Of a stretch of 64,000 nucleotides of DNA, positions 42,804 through 52,090 are shown piece by piece. The position numbers and the translations under genes were made by a program. Position 1 is the first letter of the stretch; every line of letters begins with the position of its first letter. Under the pieces are notes generated by a model. That model was given only the letters and a program-made list of their open reading frames with translations. It did not search any database and was not told where the DNA came from. This DNA comes from Oleiharenicola lentus (GTDB lineage Bacteria > Verrucomicrobiota > Verrucomicrobiia > Opitutales > Opitutaceae), in NCBI RefSeq assembly GCF_004118375.1, contig NZ_SDHX01000001.1, positions 2,607,693 through 2,671,692 on the forward strand, read 5' to 3'.

Positions 42804-45800
42804 ATGACCACCCCACACTCCCTCCGAATCCCTGTTGGTTTGCCCAGGAAGGCTTCTCGGCTGACCCGGTTGGCCTCACTCGCCGCACTCCTCACGGTTC
42901 CATCCTTCGCTCAACAATCCGCTCCCTCAAGCGGAGTTTCAACCGGATCGCAAGAAACGCTGCGCCTCTCGCCCTTTCAGGTCACGGCCAGCACTGATCT
43001 CGGCTACCTTGCCCGCAGCACCCTGGCCGGTTCCCGGCTAAATACGGATCTGCGCGACGTTGCCTCTCAGATCAGCGTCATGACGCCGGAGTTTCTGGCC
43101 GACGTCAGCGCCACCACCCTAGATGATGCGATGCGCTACTCCCTCAACTATGAAAACCCTTGGGAGTTCACCAATGCCACCGCCAACAACGGCGATTTCC
43201 ACCGCGGCATTATTCAGGACAATGCCGCCACCCGCACTCGCAGCCTCTCGGAGTCCGTTTACATGCACGATTTCTTCGTGACCTACATGCCGATGGACAC
43301 CTACAACACCGAACGCTTTACAGTGGCCAGCGGTCCCAACGCCATCCTGTTCGGTCTCGGCAGCGCTGCTGGCGCCGTGGACAGCACCTACAAGCGGGCC
43401 CAACTCGCCAAGGATGCCTACGAATTTTCCCTTCGCGTCGACAACGAGGACTCCTGGCGCACGATTCTCGACGTCAACAAGGTCCTCTGGAAGGACAAGC
43501 TTGCCGTGCGCTTCGTCGGCCTGGGCCAGAACCTGCACACCTTCCGCAAGCCCAACAACAACGAGGCAACCCGCTTGTTCACCGCGGTCACGTTCCAGCC
43601 GTTCAAGAATACCCGCATCCGCGGCTGGTATGAGGATGCCGAGTTGCTGCGCCAACTGGCCCGCAATGCCATCATTGTTGACCGCGCCACCCCTTGGATC
43701 AGCGCCGGCCGTCCCGCCTTCAACAATGCGCCCGGCTTCACTCCTCCTGCAGCCAACAACCTCATTTTCGCCCTCAACGGCAACCAGGGGATGACCTACC
43801 TCTTCGGCCAAACCGCGCCCGGCACGATCCCGGTGCAGAATCTCCGCAACACCACCATCCTGACCCGCGGTGTCGAAGCCATCCGTCCATCGCCGGACAA
43901 CGTGGATGTCACGCTCACGGACCCATCGCTCTTCCCGATCGACGTGAATTACCAGGGCAACGCCACCAACAACGATACCTTCGGTCACATTGCCGGCGCC
44001 GCCATTGAACAGACATTTTTTGACAAGCTCTTTGTCGAGGCCGCCTTCAACAAGGAGGTCTATCAGGCCAACTTCTCCGACCTCATCCGTGGCGTCGAAA
44101 CCGAACTCTACGTCGATGCCAACCAGTTTTTGCCCGGGACCACGACCCCCAATCCCAACTACGGACGATACTTCATCGAGGGCAGCGGCCGCGCCGGCAT
44201 CTGGTGGGGCGCCCGCGACGACCTGCGCCTGAGCGCCTCCTACGAACTGGACCTCAGCGATCGAACCCCGAGGAAATGGCTTTCCGGCCTGCTCGGCCGC
44301 CACCGAATTTCCGGCCTCCTCTCCCGCGAGGATCTGCACGGCGGCACCAACCCCACCCAGACCCTGCAGGGCCATGATGCCTACATCATCAACGACACAC
44401 CCCTCACGGTCGGTCGGCCGCAGGACAATACAAACCGCACCCGCCAGCTCCGCTTCCGAGCTTACCTGGACGACCCCAAGACTACCGGGGCCGATGGCGT
44501 ATACCACGCCAATCTGCCCTTTTATGCTTTGGGCAACACCACCCTCCCGGATGGCACCCAGATCGCCACCATTGGCAATCCCTACGGTGCCACCGCCTCC
44601 GCCACCCGCAGCCTCACCCGGATCGACAGCAACGTCGTTGCGGTCCAAAGCTATTTTTGGGATGGCCGGATTGTCACCACATTCGGATTCCGAAAGGACA
44701 AGCAACGTCGCGCCAACGTGACCACCGCACGCGTGGGCGTGCCCACCCCCACGCCCACCACCGCCTACACCGGACTCTTCCAGCACTTCTGGGAGGTGGA
44801 TCCGGGTGAAAACTGGAACCCCGCCGACCATGTCGTCGATCATTCCCGTTCCCGCGGTATCGTGTTCCATCCCAAGAAGTGGCTGTCGCTCTTCTACAGC
44901 GACGCCGACACCTTCGGGCCTTCGGGCAATTTTCATCAGCCCGACAACTCCGTGATCCCGGGCACGCGCGGCGAAGGCCGTGACTACGGCTTTACTCTCT
45001 CCCTCTTTGATGACCGCCTCCATTTCCGCGCCAACAAATACCGTAATACCAATGCGCCCAACTCATCCGCCTTCCGTGACAGCGTGCGCGATTTGTTCAT
45101 CAACATTGAACGCGTCATCCACGCCCGCTTCCCGGCCGACAAGGACGGGATCTACGATCCCAACCTTCCCCGCGACTACTACAATGTCACCTCCGACCAG
45201 GTCGCCGAGGGCTACGAGTTTGAATTGACCGCCAATCCGACTCCCCAGTGGCGCCTCACGCTCAACGCCAGCAAACCCGACTCCGTCGAATCTGGTATCG
45301 GGGCGCATTGGCTCGAAGCCCTGGACCGACGCCTCCCCGTGTGGTCCAAGTATGGGAACGAGCTTCTCGAGGGTAGCACCACCCGCACGGTGCGGGACGA
45401 ATTCCGTGATCGTCTGAACAGCCTAAATACCATGAAGGAGTCGGACGGCACGGCCACGCAGCAACTGCGCACTTGGCGCATGAATCTCGTCACCCGCTAC
45501 TCGTTCACCGAGGGACTCTTCAAGCGTTTTCACGTTGGCGGAGTCTACAGTTGGAGAGGGAAGAGCGTGCTCGGCTACAAGAACAAGACCATCGCCAACC
45601 AGTATCCCTTTCCGGGTATTGATGCTCAGATCGTCGTGCCCGATCTTGCCCAGCCCGTTTACGGCCGCGCCACGACCACGATTGATTTGTTCGCCGGCTA
45701 CGGCCGTCGTCTCTTCAAGGACCGGGTCGATTGGAGTGTCCAGCTGAACATCCGCAACGCCCTCGACGATAACGATCCGGTCGTCCAGCGCGTACTCTCA

Positions 45801-45872
45801 GATGGAACGACCCGTTTCTACACTATACCAGAGCCTCGGGCGTTTATTCTAACCAACACATTTAAGTTCTGA
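42804..45872 (+). CDS. TonB-dependent outer-membrane receptor
   Basis: A 1022-residue outer-membrane transporter. The leader (ending 'TVPSFAQQ') is followed by 'TLRLSPFQVTASTDLGY', nearly the same segment as in the receptor at 30659. Then come the plug ('FTVASGPNAILFGLGS') and a barrel ending in Phe ('FILTNTFKF'). The start at 42804 is chosen because the leader begins there; the open frame runs back to 42531 through the divergent LacI gene. No SusD partner. Its likely regulator is the divergent LacI protein. Ligand unknown. Confidence 0.93.
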   Translation: MTTPHSLRIPVGLPRKASRLTRLASLAALLTVPSFAQQSAPSSGVSTGSQETLRLSPFQVTASTDLGYLARSTLAGSRLNTDLRDVASQISVMTPEFLADVSATTLDDAMRYSLNYENPWEFTNATANNGDFHRGIIQDNAATRTRSLSESVYMHDFFVTYMPMDTYNTERFTVASGPNAILFGLGSAAGAVDSTYKRAQLAKDAYEFSLRVDNEDSWRTILDVNKVLWKDKLAVRFVGLGQNLHTFRKPNNNEATRLFTAVTFQPFKNTRIRGWYEDAELLRQLARNAIIVDRATPWISAGRPAFNNAPGFTPPAANNLIFALNGNQGMTYLFGQTAPGTIPVQNLRNTTILTRGVEAIRPSPDNVDVTLTDPSLFPIDVNYQGNATNNDTFGHIAGAAIEQTFFDKLFVEAAFNKEVYQANFSDLIRGVETELYVDANQFLPGTTTPNPNYGRYFIEGSGRAGIWWGARDDLRLSASYELDLSDRTPRKWLSGLLGRHRISGLLSREDLHGGTNPTQTLQGHDAYIINDTPLTVGRPQDNTNRTRQLRFRAYLDDPKTTGADGVYHANLPFYALGNTTLPDGTQIATIGNPYGATASATRSLTRIDSNVVAVQSYFWDGRIVTTFGFRKDKQRRANVTTARVGVPTPTPTTAYTGLFQHFWEVDPGENWNPADHVVDHSRSRGIVFHPKKWLSLFYSDADTFGPSGNFHQPDNSVIPGTRGEGRDYGFTLSLFDDRLHFRANKYRNTNAPNSSAFRDSVRDLFINIERVIHARFPADKDGIYDPNLPRDYYNVTSDQVAEGYEFELTANPTPQWRLTLNASKPDSVESGIGAHWLEALDRRLPVWSKYGNELLEGSTTRTVRDEFRDRLNSLNTMKESDGTATQQLRTWRMNLVTRYSFTEGLFKRFHVGGVYSWRGKSVLGYKNKTIANQYPFPGIDAQIVVPDLAQPVYGRATTTIDLFAGYGRRLFKDRVDWSVQLNIRNALDDNDPVVQRVLSDGTTRFYTIPEPRAFILTNTFKF

Positions 45873-45954
45873 TTCTGGCAAACTCTCATCCACAGCGAAC
45901 TGCGGATTGAGATTTTTGGGGTGTGGCGGCTCAATCGCCACTAAAACCAGATAA

Positions 45955-45986
45955 GCGGGACGGTGCAATTCAGGGCACCGTCCCGC
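45955..45986 (+). terminator. Hairpin terminator after second TonB receptor
   Basis: A 12-bp perfect stem GCGGGACGGTGC (45955-45966) with GCACCGTCCCGC (45975-45986) and an 8-nt loop, followed by GCTTATTT. The T tract is short, so termination efficiency is uncertain. The rest of the 45873-46111 gap holds no gene I can support. Confidence 0.7.
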
Positions 45987-46111
45987 GCTTATTTCCCCGG
46001 ACTACGTGGTGAAGGAATGCGATGAGCGCACACCCTAGGACCGGCACATAGGGTAATCCGAACCGAGAGATCCCGCCGGCATGCACACCCAAAGGGCGGG
46101 ATCGCTGCGGC

Positions 46112-47074
46112 TCAATACTCGCGGGAAGCAATCATCTCTCGGGCGTTTGTCGCGTCGAACAGCAGGTCCTTGTTATAGGCCTTGCGCTCGACCTTTTCTC
46201 CGCGCTTCAGGCGCTCAATCGTGTCGTAAACCTTGGGACCGAACATGGGATTGCACTCCACCGTGCAGTTCAGCCTTCCGTCGATGATCGCCTGGATGGC
46301 CTCTTTGATGCCGTCGATCGACACCATGATGATGTCCCGGCCCGGCTTGAGGCCGGCCTCCTCAATGGCCAGCGTCGCACCCAGCGCCATGTCGTCGTTG
46401 TGTGCATAAACGATGTTGATGGCACGACCGTGCTTCTTCAGCATCGCCTCCATCACCTCCTTGCCGCCGGCGCGCCGGAAGTCGCCGCTCTGCGAGTCTA
46501 TTATTTTAAGACCAGGATGCTTCGCGATCCCGTCGGCAAAGGCCCGACGACGCTCGTTGGCCGGAGCAGAACCCGGCGTGCCCTGCAATTCAATGATATT
46601 GCCCTGACCATTGACTGCCCTGGCCACCCAGTCGGCCGCCATGCGGCCCTCTTCATAAAAATCTGATCCGATGAAACACACATACAGGGACTCATCGGCG
46701 GTCTGAATGGAGCGATCCGTGAGGATGACCGGTATTCCTGCTCGCTTCGCCTCTCTCAGGACAGGGTCCCAGCCTGTCTCGACGATCGGCGCGAGGACGA
46801 TGGCATCAACTCGCTGCGCCACGAAGGACCGGATGGCCCGGATCTGGTTTTCTTGTTTGCCCTGCCCGTCGGCAAACTTGAGCTCAATTCCGCGCTTTTC
46901 CGCCTCGGACTTCATCGAGTTCGTATTGGCCGTGCGCCAGGCGCTCTCCGCCCCGGTCTGGGCAAAGCCAACGCGCAATGGTTTACCGGCGGCGGCGACT
47001 TGCGCAGCCGCCACGAGACTAATGACCATGAGGAAGAGTCGGTTGATTTGGGGTAACATACTGAAGGCATTCAT
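46112..47074 (-). CDS. Sugar ABC transporter substrate-binding protein, YtfQ-like
   Basis: A 320-residue periplasmic binding protein. After the leader (about 1-29, ending 'VAAAG') it reads 'LRVGFAQTGAESAWRTANTN' and 'FADGQGKQENQIRAIRSFVA', close to E. coli YtfQ, the galactofuranose-binding protein. 'YAHNDDMALGATLAIEEAG' and 'IMVSIDGIKEAI' also match the family. The start at 47074 gives the leader; codons upstream to 47326 overlap the divergent GH27 gene. No MglA-type ATPase or CUT2 permease is adjacent, so its transporter partner must lie elsewhere, or it may act as a sensor. Confidence 0.88.
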   Translation of the reverse strand: MNAFSMLPQINRLFLMVISLVAAAQVAAAGKPLRVGFAQTGAESAWRTANTNSMKSEAEKRGIELKFADGQGKQENQIRAIRSFVAQRVDAIVLAPIVETGWDPVLREAKRAGIPVILTDRSIQTADESLYVCFIGSDFYEEGRMAADWVARAVNGQGNIIELQGTPGSAPANERRRAFADGIAKHPGLKIIDSQSGDFRRAGGKEVMEAMLKKHGRAINIVYAHNDDMALGATLAIEEAGLKPGRDIIMVSIDGIKEAIQAIIDGRLNCTVECNPMFGPKVYDTIERLKRGEKVERKAYNKDLLFDATNAREMIASREY

Positions 47075-47226
47075 AGCAGAGGTGGGTTTTGTCCGCCCCA
47101 AGAAAGGGAAGACTCGTAAGAAAAGTAGACCTACAATGGGACGATGTCCGCCAAAGTTTATCGTGACGGTCATACACCCCATCGCGTGACCCGGCCAATG
47201 GTCCATGATGAATTCCATGGAGATCC

Positions 47227-48600
47227 ATGCGCATCCTTTGCCCCATCCCTCCACTCGGCTGGAACAGCTTCGACAGTTTTGGCGGCTACCTGCACGAGCA
47301 GGCTGCCTTCGCCCAGTTGGAGGCATTCGCAGAAAAACTCGCGCCAGCCGGCTACGACACCTTCGTCGTCGATATCGGATGGTATGGCGAATATGCCTTC
47401 AAGCCCGGCACCAACTACCCGTCACCAACCACCAAGCACGCCCTCGACATCCATCTCGACCCTCACGGCCTGCCCCTGCCTTCAACGTGCTATTTTCCCA
47501 ACGGTTTCGGCGGGCTCATTGCGCGAACCCACCAGCTTGGGCTGAAATTCGGTGTGCATCTCATGCGCGGCATCCCGCGCAAGGCCGTCCAACTGCGTCT
47601 CCCGATCAAGGGTGCCCCGGCCGGTGTGACCGCCGCAGACATCGCCGACCCCACCTCGACCTGCCCATGGTGCCACTACAACTACGGCGTTAACATGGAC
47701 AAACCCGGCGCCCAGGAATGGCACGACTCGCTGGTCGCACACCTCGCTGCGTGGGGTGTGGATTTTATCAAGGCCGACGACATCACCGGCTACCCGCTCG
47801 AGATTGAGGCATTCGTCAAGGCCATCGCCAAGTGCGGCCGCCCCATCGTGCTCTCCCTCTCGCACGGCGGCGAAGCCGATCCCGCTTTGCTCCCCGTTTA
47901 TCGCCAGTCCGACCTCGTCCGCATTACCAAGGACATCTGGGACGATCCGGAATCCATCGAACGTTCGTTCAACGCCTGGGAACATTGGGCGCCGCACGCT
48001 CGGCCCGGATTCTGGCCCGACCTCGACATGATCCCATTCGGTGACCTGCAGACCATGAGTCCGGAGCCGGCACCCGGGGAACTTCCCGAGGGGAAAAATC
48101 CCTCTCTCTGCGGAAAGGGCTTCAAACGCACCTGCCAGTTGACCCCGGACCAGCGCCGCACCTTCATGACCCAGCGCGCCTTGGCGGCCTCGCCCCTCTT
48201 CGTCGGAGGCGACCTCACCACGATGGCGGTGGAGGACCTCCGGCTGCTCACCGACCCGCGCCTGCTGGCCTGCAACCAGAACGGCATCGCCGGCACCGTC
48301 CGCTACATGCGTGGGGACGTGCAGGTCTGGCATGTCCCGCATCGCTCCAAACTAGGCCATGGCTGGCTCGGGGTGTTCAACCGCAATCCCGCACGTCGCG
48401 AGGAGTCGCTCGTCCTCACTGCGGACCGGCTTAATCTTCCGGCTCACACCCGCCTGCACAACATCTGGGCCGGCTCCGACCTCGGCACCTTGGCCGCGCG
48501 TCCTCACTTGATGTTGCCTCCGCTCGGTTGCGTATTTCTGGAATACGCCGGGGCTCGTCACGAGTCGGCCGTGGTCTCGCCCGAACACCCCACCGACTGA
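47227..48600 (+). CDS. GH27-like alpha-galactosidase-family hydrolase
   Basis: A 457-residue barrel glycosidase, paralogous to 4525-5832: 'PPLGWNSFDSFGGYL' at the start, 'LKFGVHLMRGIPRKAV' in the middle, 'GVDFIKADDITGYP' with the predicted nucleophile Asp, and 'LVRITKDIWDDPES' for the acid/base region. No signal peptide is present, so it is cytoplasmic. It is divergent from the YtfQ-like gene (152 nt between starts) and followed by the Kelch gene after 5 nt. It shares an operon with a sulfatase and GH43, so it may act on a sulfated or branched glycan fragment after uptake. Confidence 0.83.
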   Translation: MRILCPIPPLGWNSFDSFGGYLHEQAAFAQLEAFAEKLAPAGYDTFVVDIGWYGEYAFKPGTNYPSPTTKHALDIHLDPHGLPLPSTCYFPNGFGGLIARTHQLGLKFGVHLMRGIPRKAVQLRLPIKGAPAGVTAADIADPTSTCPWCHYNYGVNMDKPGAQEWHDSLVAHLAAWGVDFIKADDITGYPLEIEAFVKAIAKCGRPIVLSLSHGGEADPALLPVYRQSDLVRITKDIWDDPESIERSFNAWEHWAPHARPGFWPDLDMIPFGDLQTMSPEPAPGELPEGKNPSLCGKGFKRTCQLTPDQRRTFMTQRALAASPLFVGGDLTTMAVEDLRLLTDPRLLACNQNGIAGTVRYMRGDVQVWHVPHRSKLGHGWLGVFNRNPARREESLVLTADRLNLPAHTRLHNIWAGSDLGTLAARPHLMLPPLGCVFLEYAGARHESAVVSPEHPTD

Positions 48601-48605
48601 TCGCC

Positions 48606-49610
48606 ATGACCCTGCGTCACTGTCTCTGCTTCTGCCTTATTTTGCTCACGGTTGGCGCGACGGCCACGGCCGCAGAATGGACCCCGGAGCCGGTCCAGGG
48701 AACGATGCACCCGCGGCACGAGGCCGCTTTCGTCGCTGTTGGCGGAAAAGCCTACCTGCTCGGTGGGCGGCGCCTCCAACCGGTGGACATCCTCGACCCC
48801 GCCACCGGGGTCTGGACGCAAGGCGCCACCCCGCCAGTCGAAGTGCACCACTTTCAGGCAGTCGTCTGGGAAAACAAAATCTGGCTCGTCGGCGCCATGA
48901 CCGGCCGCTACCCGCAGGAACGCGCCCTCGACCACATCCCGGTTTACGATCCCGCCACCGACTCCTGGTCCCGCGGTCCCAGCCTGCCTGAACACCGCCG
49001 CCGCGGCGGTGCCGGAGCCGTCATCCATGAGGGGAAACTCTACGTCGTGTGCGGCATCATCAATGGCCACTGGGATGGCCACGTGGCCTGGCTCGACGAA
49101 CTCGATCTCTCCACCGGCATCTGGCGGGAACTGCCCGATGCTCCCCGTGCCCGCGATCACTTCCAAGCCGCCATCGTGGGCGATAAACTCTACGCCGCCG
49201 GTGGCCGACGCTCGTGGGCCGCGCGCAAGGAGACTTTCAACCACGTCGAGGCCCGCGTGGATGTCTACGACTTCAAGGCCGGTATCTGGGTCACGCTGCC
49301 GTCACCCGCCGGAGATCTTCCCGTGCCCCGTGCCGGAACCATGAGCATCGCCGTCGGTCGCCACCTTATTGTCGCCGGAGGAGAAAGCCTGGCGCAAAGC
49401 ACGGCCCACGCCGACAACCATGCGCTCGACACCGTGACCGGCACTTGGGTGGCTTGGCCCCCATTCGCTCGCGGTCGGCACGGTAGCGGCGTCATCCGAC
49501 TCGGCAAAGGACTCTGCGTGGCGTCCGGATCAGGCAACCGCGGCGGCTCACCGGAACTCGATTCCGTCGAGATGCTCGATCTGACCGACCTGTTCCCAAT
49601 TCGGCCATGA
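48606..49610 (+). CDS. Exported Kelch-repeat beta-propeller protein
   Basis: A 334-residue protein with a signal peptide (ending 'VGATATAAE') and six Kelch-type blades ('GGKAYLLGGRR', 'HEGKLYVVCGIING', 'VGDKLYAAGGRRSW', 'GRHLIVAGGES'). Related folds include N-acetylneuraminate epimerase (NanM) and galactose-oxidase-like proteins, but no catalytic set is clear. Its stop overlaps the sulfatase start (ATGA, 49607-49610). A periplasmic sugar-binding or mutarotase role is possible. Confidence 0.82.
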   Translation: MTLRHCLCFCLILLTVGATATAAEWTPEPVQGTMHPRHEAAFVAVGGKAYLLGGRRLQPVDILDPATGVWTQGATPPVEVHHFQAVVWENKIWLVGAMTGRYPQERALDHIPVYDPATDSWSRGPSLPEHRRRGGAGAVIHEGKLYVVCGIINGHWDGHVAWLDELDLSTGIWRELPDAPRARDHFQAAIVGDKLYAAGGRRSWAARKETFNHVEARVDVYDFKAGIWVTLPSPAGDLPVPRAGTMSIAVGRHLIVAGGESLAQSTAHADNHALDTVTGTWVAWPPFARGRHGSGVIRLGKGLCVASGSGNRGGSPELDSVEMLDLTDLFPIRP

Positions 49611-51073
49611 GCGATACCCGGCCCAATTTTCTGGTCATCATGACCGACCAGCAGAGGGCCGATTCGGTGTCGCTCGATACTGCCGGCTGGACACCCCACC
49701 TCGCCTCCTTCGCTCGCGAAGCCGTCAACCTCTCGCAGACCTACTGCCCGTCGCCGCACTGCTGCCCCTCCCGCGCCACCTTCTTCACCGGTCTCTATCC
49801 CTCGCGCCATGGTGTTTGGAACAACGTGCTCAACCAGCACGCCCTCAGCCGCGGTCCACGTCCCGGCGTGAGACAATGGAGCACGTCACTCGCCACCGCC
49901 GGCTACGACCTGCACTTTTCGGGCAAGTGGCACGTGGACGCGGACTCCGATCCCGAAGACCACGGCTGGACCGAGCACCACACCTCCGCCGCCCATGGCC
50001 AGGACCACCATGGCCCGAAGTGGGACTTCTACGAAAAGCTCGCCCGCGAGCCCGCATCCTCCGGGCCGCGCCCGCCCGGCCTGATTCGCCGCCCCGGCTA
50101 CGGCGACCAGAGGATCTACGAGACACTGCCCTCGGGCGGCAAAATGGTCCACGACGACGACGCTTTCGCCGGCGCCTTGCGCGCGCTCGAGCAGGTGAAA
50201 AATGGAGCGAAGCCCTGGATGCTCTATGCAGGCTTTATCGGGCCGCATGATCCGTATGCCGTCCCACCCGAATGGCTCGCGAAAATCCCGGACTTTGCAT
50301 GCGAGTTGCCACCCAGTTACGCTGACGACCTTCGCGACAAGCCCGTGATCTATCAGCGCCTGCGCGAGCAACTCTGGGATCAGCTTTCTCCCAATGAAGT
50401 CCGCGAAGCGCGCCGCCATTACCTCGCCTACTGCGCCTATACCGACCATCTCCTCGGCCGGCTCCTTGCCAAACTAGACTCCATCGGCCAGAGGGAAAAC
50501 ACCATCGTGATTTTCCTCTCCGATCACGGTGACTACGCCGGGGACCACGGCCTGTTCTGCAAAGGCATCGCCGGCTTTCGCGCGGCCTATCATGTGCCCT
50601 GTTACGTGCGCTGGCCGGCCGGAAAACTCGCGACCGGCACGACCCAGGAGGCCCTCGTGTCCCTCGCCGACTTCGGCCCCACCTTCCTCGAACTCGCGGG
50701 GCTGCCCGTGCCGGCCTTCGGTTTCACCGGCCGCAGCCTCGTGCCGGTCCTCCGTAGCGTCACGCCGGCTGACTGGCGCGATGCGCTTGTCACACAATGC
50801 AACGGTGTCGAACTCGCCTACACCCAGCGCATCGTATTCACCAAGGAGTGGAAATACATCTACAACGGCTTCGACCGCGATGAGCTCTACGACCTCGTCA
50901 ACGATCCGCACGAGATGACCAACCTCGCCGCGCGCCCCGAGCACCGCGACGTCGTGCGCGCGATGTGTCGCCGCCTGTGGAAGTTTGCCCGGGCAGAAGG
51001 CGATGAGCTCCTCAGCAACTACTTCACCATCGGCCTCGCGCCCTTCGGCCCCGCCGAGGCTTTCCGCGACTGA
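49607..51073 (+). CDS. Sulfatase, Cys-type (S1 family), apparently cytoplasmic
   Basis: A 488-residue arylsulfatase-type enzyme. 'PNFLVIMTDQQRADS' gives the first metal-binding Asp pair. 'CCPSRATFFTG' is the formylglycine site (C-x-P-S-R). 'GKWHVD' and 'FLSDHGDYAGDHG' supply further active-site residues. No signal peptide precedes the catalytic domain, so the enzyme should stay in the cytoplasm. It requires activation, most likely by the maturase at 38324-39583. It is coupled to the Kelch gene and followed by GH43 after 18 nt. Sulfated glycan substrate unknown. Confidence 0.93.
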   Translation: MSDTRPNFLVIMTDQQRADSVSLDTAGWTPHLASFAREAVNLSQTYCPSPHCCPSRATFFTGLYPSRHGVWNNVLNQHALSRGPRPGVRQWSTSLATAGYDLHFSGKWHVDADSDPEDHGWTEHHTSAAHGQDHHGPKWDFYEKLAREPASSGPRPPGLIRRPGYGDQRIYETLPSGGKMVHDDDAFAGALRALEQVKNGAKPWMLYAGFIGPHDPYAVPPEWLAKIPDFACELPPSYADDLRDKPVIYQRLREQLWDQLSPNEVREARRHYLAYCAYTDHLLGRLLAKLDSIGQRENTIVIFLSDHGDYAGDHGLFCKGIAGFRAAYHVPCYVRWPAGKLATGTTQEALVSLADFGPTFLELAGLPVPAFGFTGRSLVPVLRSVTPADWRDALVTQCNGVELAYTQRIVFTKEWKYIYNGFDRDELYDLVNDPHEMTNLAARPEHRDVVRAMCRRLWKFARAEGDELLSNYFTIGLAPFGPAEAFRD

Positions 51074-51091
51074 CAGGCTTCTTCCCCACCC

Positions 51092-52090
51092 ATGAAAATC
51101 TTCCTGCCTTACGCCATGCTCTTCGTTGCCGCCACCACCCTGCTCTCCGGCGGTGAATCCATCGCCGCCACCGATCTCCGCGTGCGCGATCCGTTCATTC
51201 TTCCCGACCCAGCGACCAAGACCTACTATCTCTACCGCCAGATCGCTAACGGCCGGCGCGACACGACCGAGGGCGTCCGAGGCGTCGAGGTCTTCCAGAG
51301 CAAGGATCTCCGCACGTGGACCGGTCCGCAGACCGTGTTCGCCCAGCCGCCCGGCTTTTGGGCCGACGCCGAGGTCTGGGCCCCCGAGGTCCATAAATAT
51401 CAGGAGAAATATCATCTCTTCGTAACTTTCACCGCCAACCGCCCCCTCCCGGGAGATAGCGCCGCGGGTGCCCCGCCGATGCGCCCGCGCGGCACCCAGA
51501 TCCTCGTGGCCGACCAACCCACCGGCCCGTTCCGGCCCTTTGCCAACCAAGCCCACACGCCCGCGGGCTGGATGTCGCTCGACGGCACGCTCTGGATCGA
51601 AGACGGTGTGCCCTGGATGATCTTCTGCCACGAATGGCACCAGATCACCGACGGCACGATGGACCTCGTGCAGCTCAAACCTGATCTCAGCGCTCCGGTC
51701 GGCGAACCCCGGGTATTGTTTCCCGCGACGGCGGCCCCTTGGGTGAAGAGCATGAAGGAATCCATCGGCGGTCATCATGGCTACGTCACCGACGGCCCGT
51801 TTCTCTTCCGCACAAAGATCGGCAAGCTCCTCATGATCTGGTCCAGTTTCGGCACGCAGAGATATGCCATTGGCATCGCCGAGTCCGTCTCGGGCAAGGT
51901 GACCGGACCGTGGGTGCAACACCCGGAACCACTCTTCAAGGCCGATGGCGGACACGGCATGATCTTCACGACCTTCGAGGGTCAGCTTACGCTCTGCTTC
52001 CATCAGCCCAACACCCGGCCGGATGAGCGCATGCGGTTTTACCCGCTGGAGGACACCGGCGACACGCTCCGCCTGCTGAACCAGCAATGA
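51092..52090 (+). CDS. Exported GH43-like glycoside hydrolase
   Basis: A 332-residue protein with a signal peptide (MKIFLPYAMLFVAATTLLSG) and the five-bladed propeller of GH43. 'LRVRDPFILPDPATKTYYLY' carries the catalytic base Asp, and 'WAPEVHKYQEKYHLF' is the second signature block. The general-acid Glu is probably near 'WMIFCHEWHQ'. Such enzymes remove arabinose, xylose or galactose side groups. Its stop overlaps the esterase start (ATGA at 52087-52090), so the two are translated together, in line with debranching of an acylated glycan. Confidence 0.87.
   Translation: MKIFLPYAMLFVAATTLLSGGESIAATDLRVRDPFILPDPATKTYYLYRQIANGRRDTTEGVRGVEVFQSKDLRTWTGPQTVFAQPPGFWADAEVWAPEVHKYQEKYHLFVTFTANRPLPGDSAAGAPPMRPRGTQILVADQPTGPFRPFANQAHTPAGWMSLDGTLWIEDGVPWMIFCHEWHQITDGTMDLVQLKPDLSAPVGEPRVLFPATAAPWVKSMKESIGGHHGYVTDGPFLFRTKIGKLLMIWSSFGTQRYAIGIAESVSGKVTGPWVQHPEPLFKADGGHGMIFTTFEGQLTLCFHQPNTRPDERMRFYPLEDTGDTLRLLNQQ

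Noticed and set aside
43119-45023. 634-residue open frame on the minus strand inside the second TonB receptor gene
   Set aside because: It is an antisense shadow of a high-GC gene: Gly/Val/Asp/Glu-rich, no domain pattern, no leader, and fully inside a clear receptor frame.
30659-45872. A Bacteroidetes-type SusC/SusD utilisation locus
   Set aside because: Both receptors are SusC-sized, but no SusD-like lipoprotein or hybrid two-component regulator is present in the window.
47202-47221. TCCATG-N8-CATGGA dyad before the second GH27 gene
   Set aside because: Weak inverted repeat with a long spacer and built around ATG-like words near the start codon; not convincing as an operator.
50474-52087. 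537-residue minus-strand frame across the sulfatase and GH43 genes
   Set aside because: It spans two genes and their junction on the other strand and shows no domain; a shadow.
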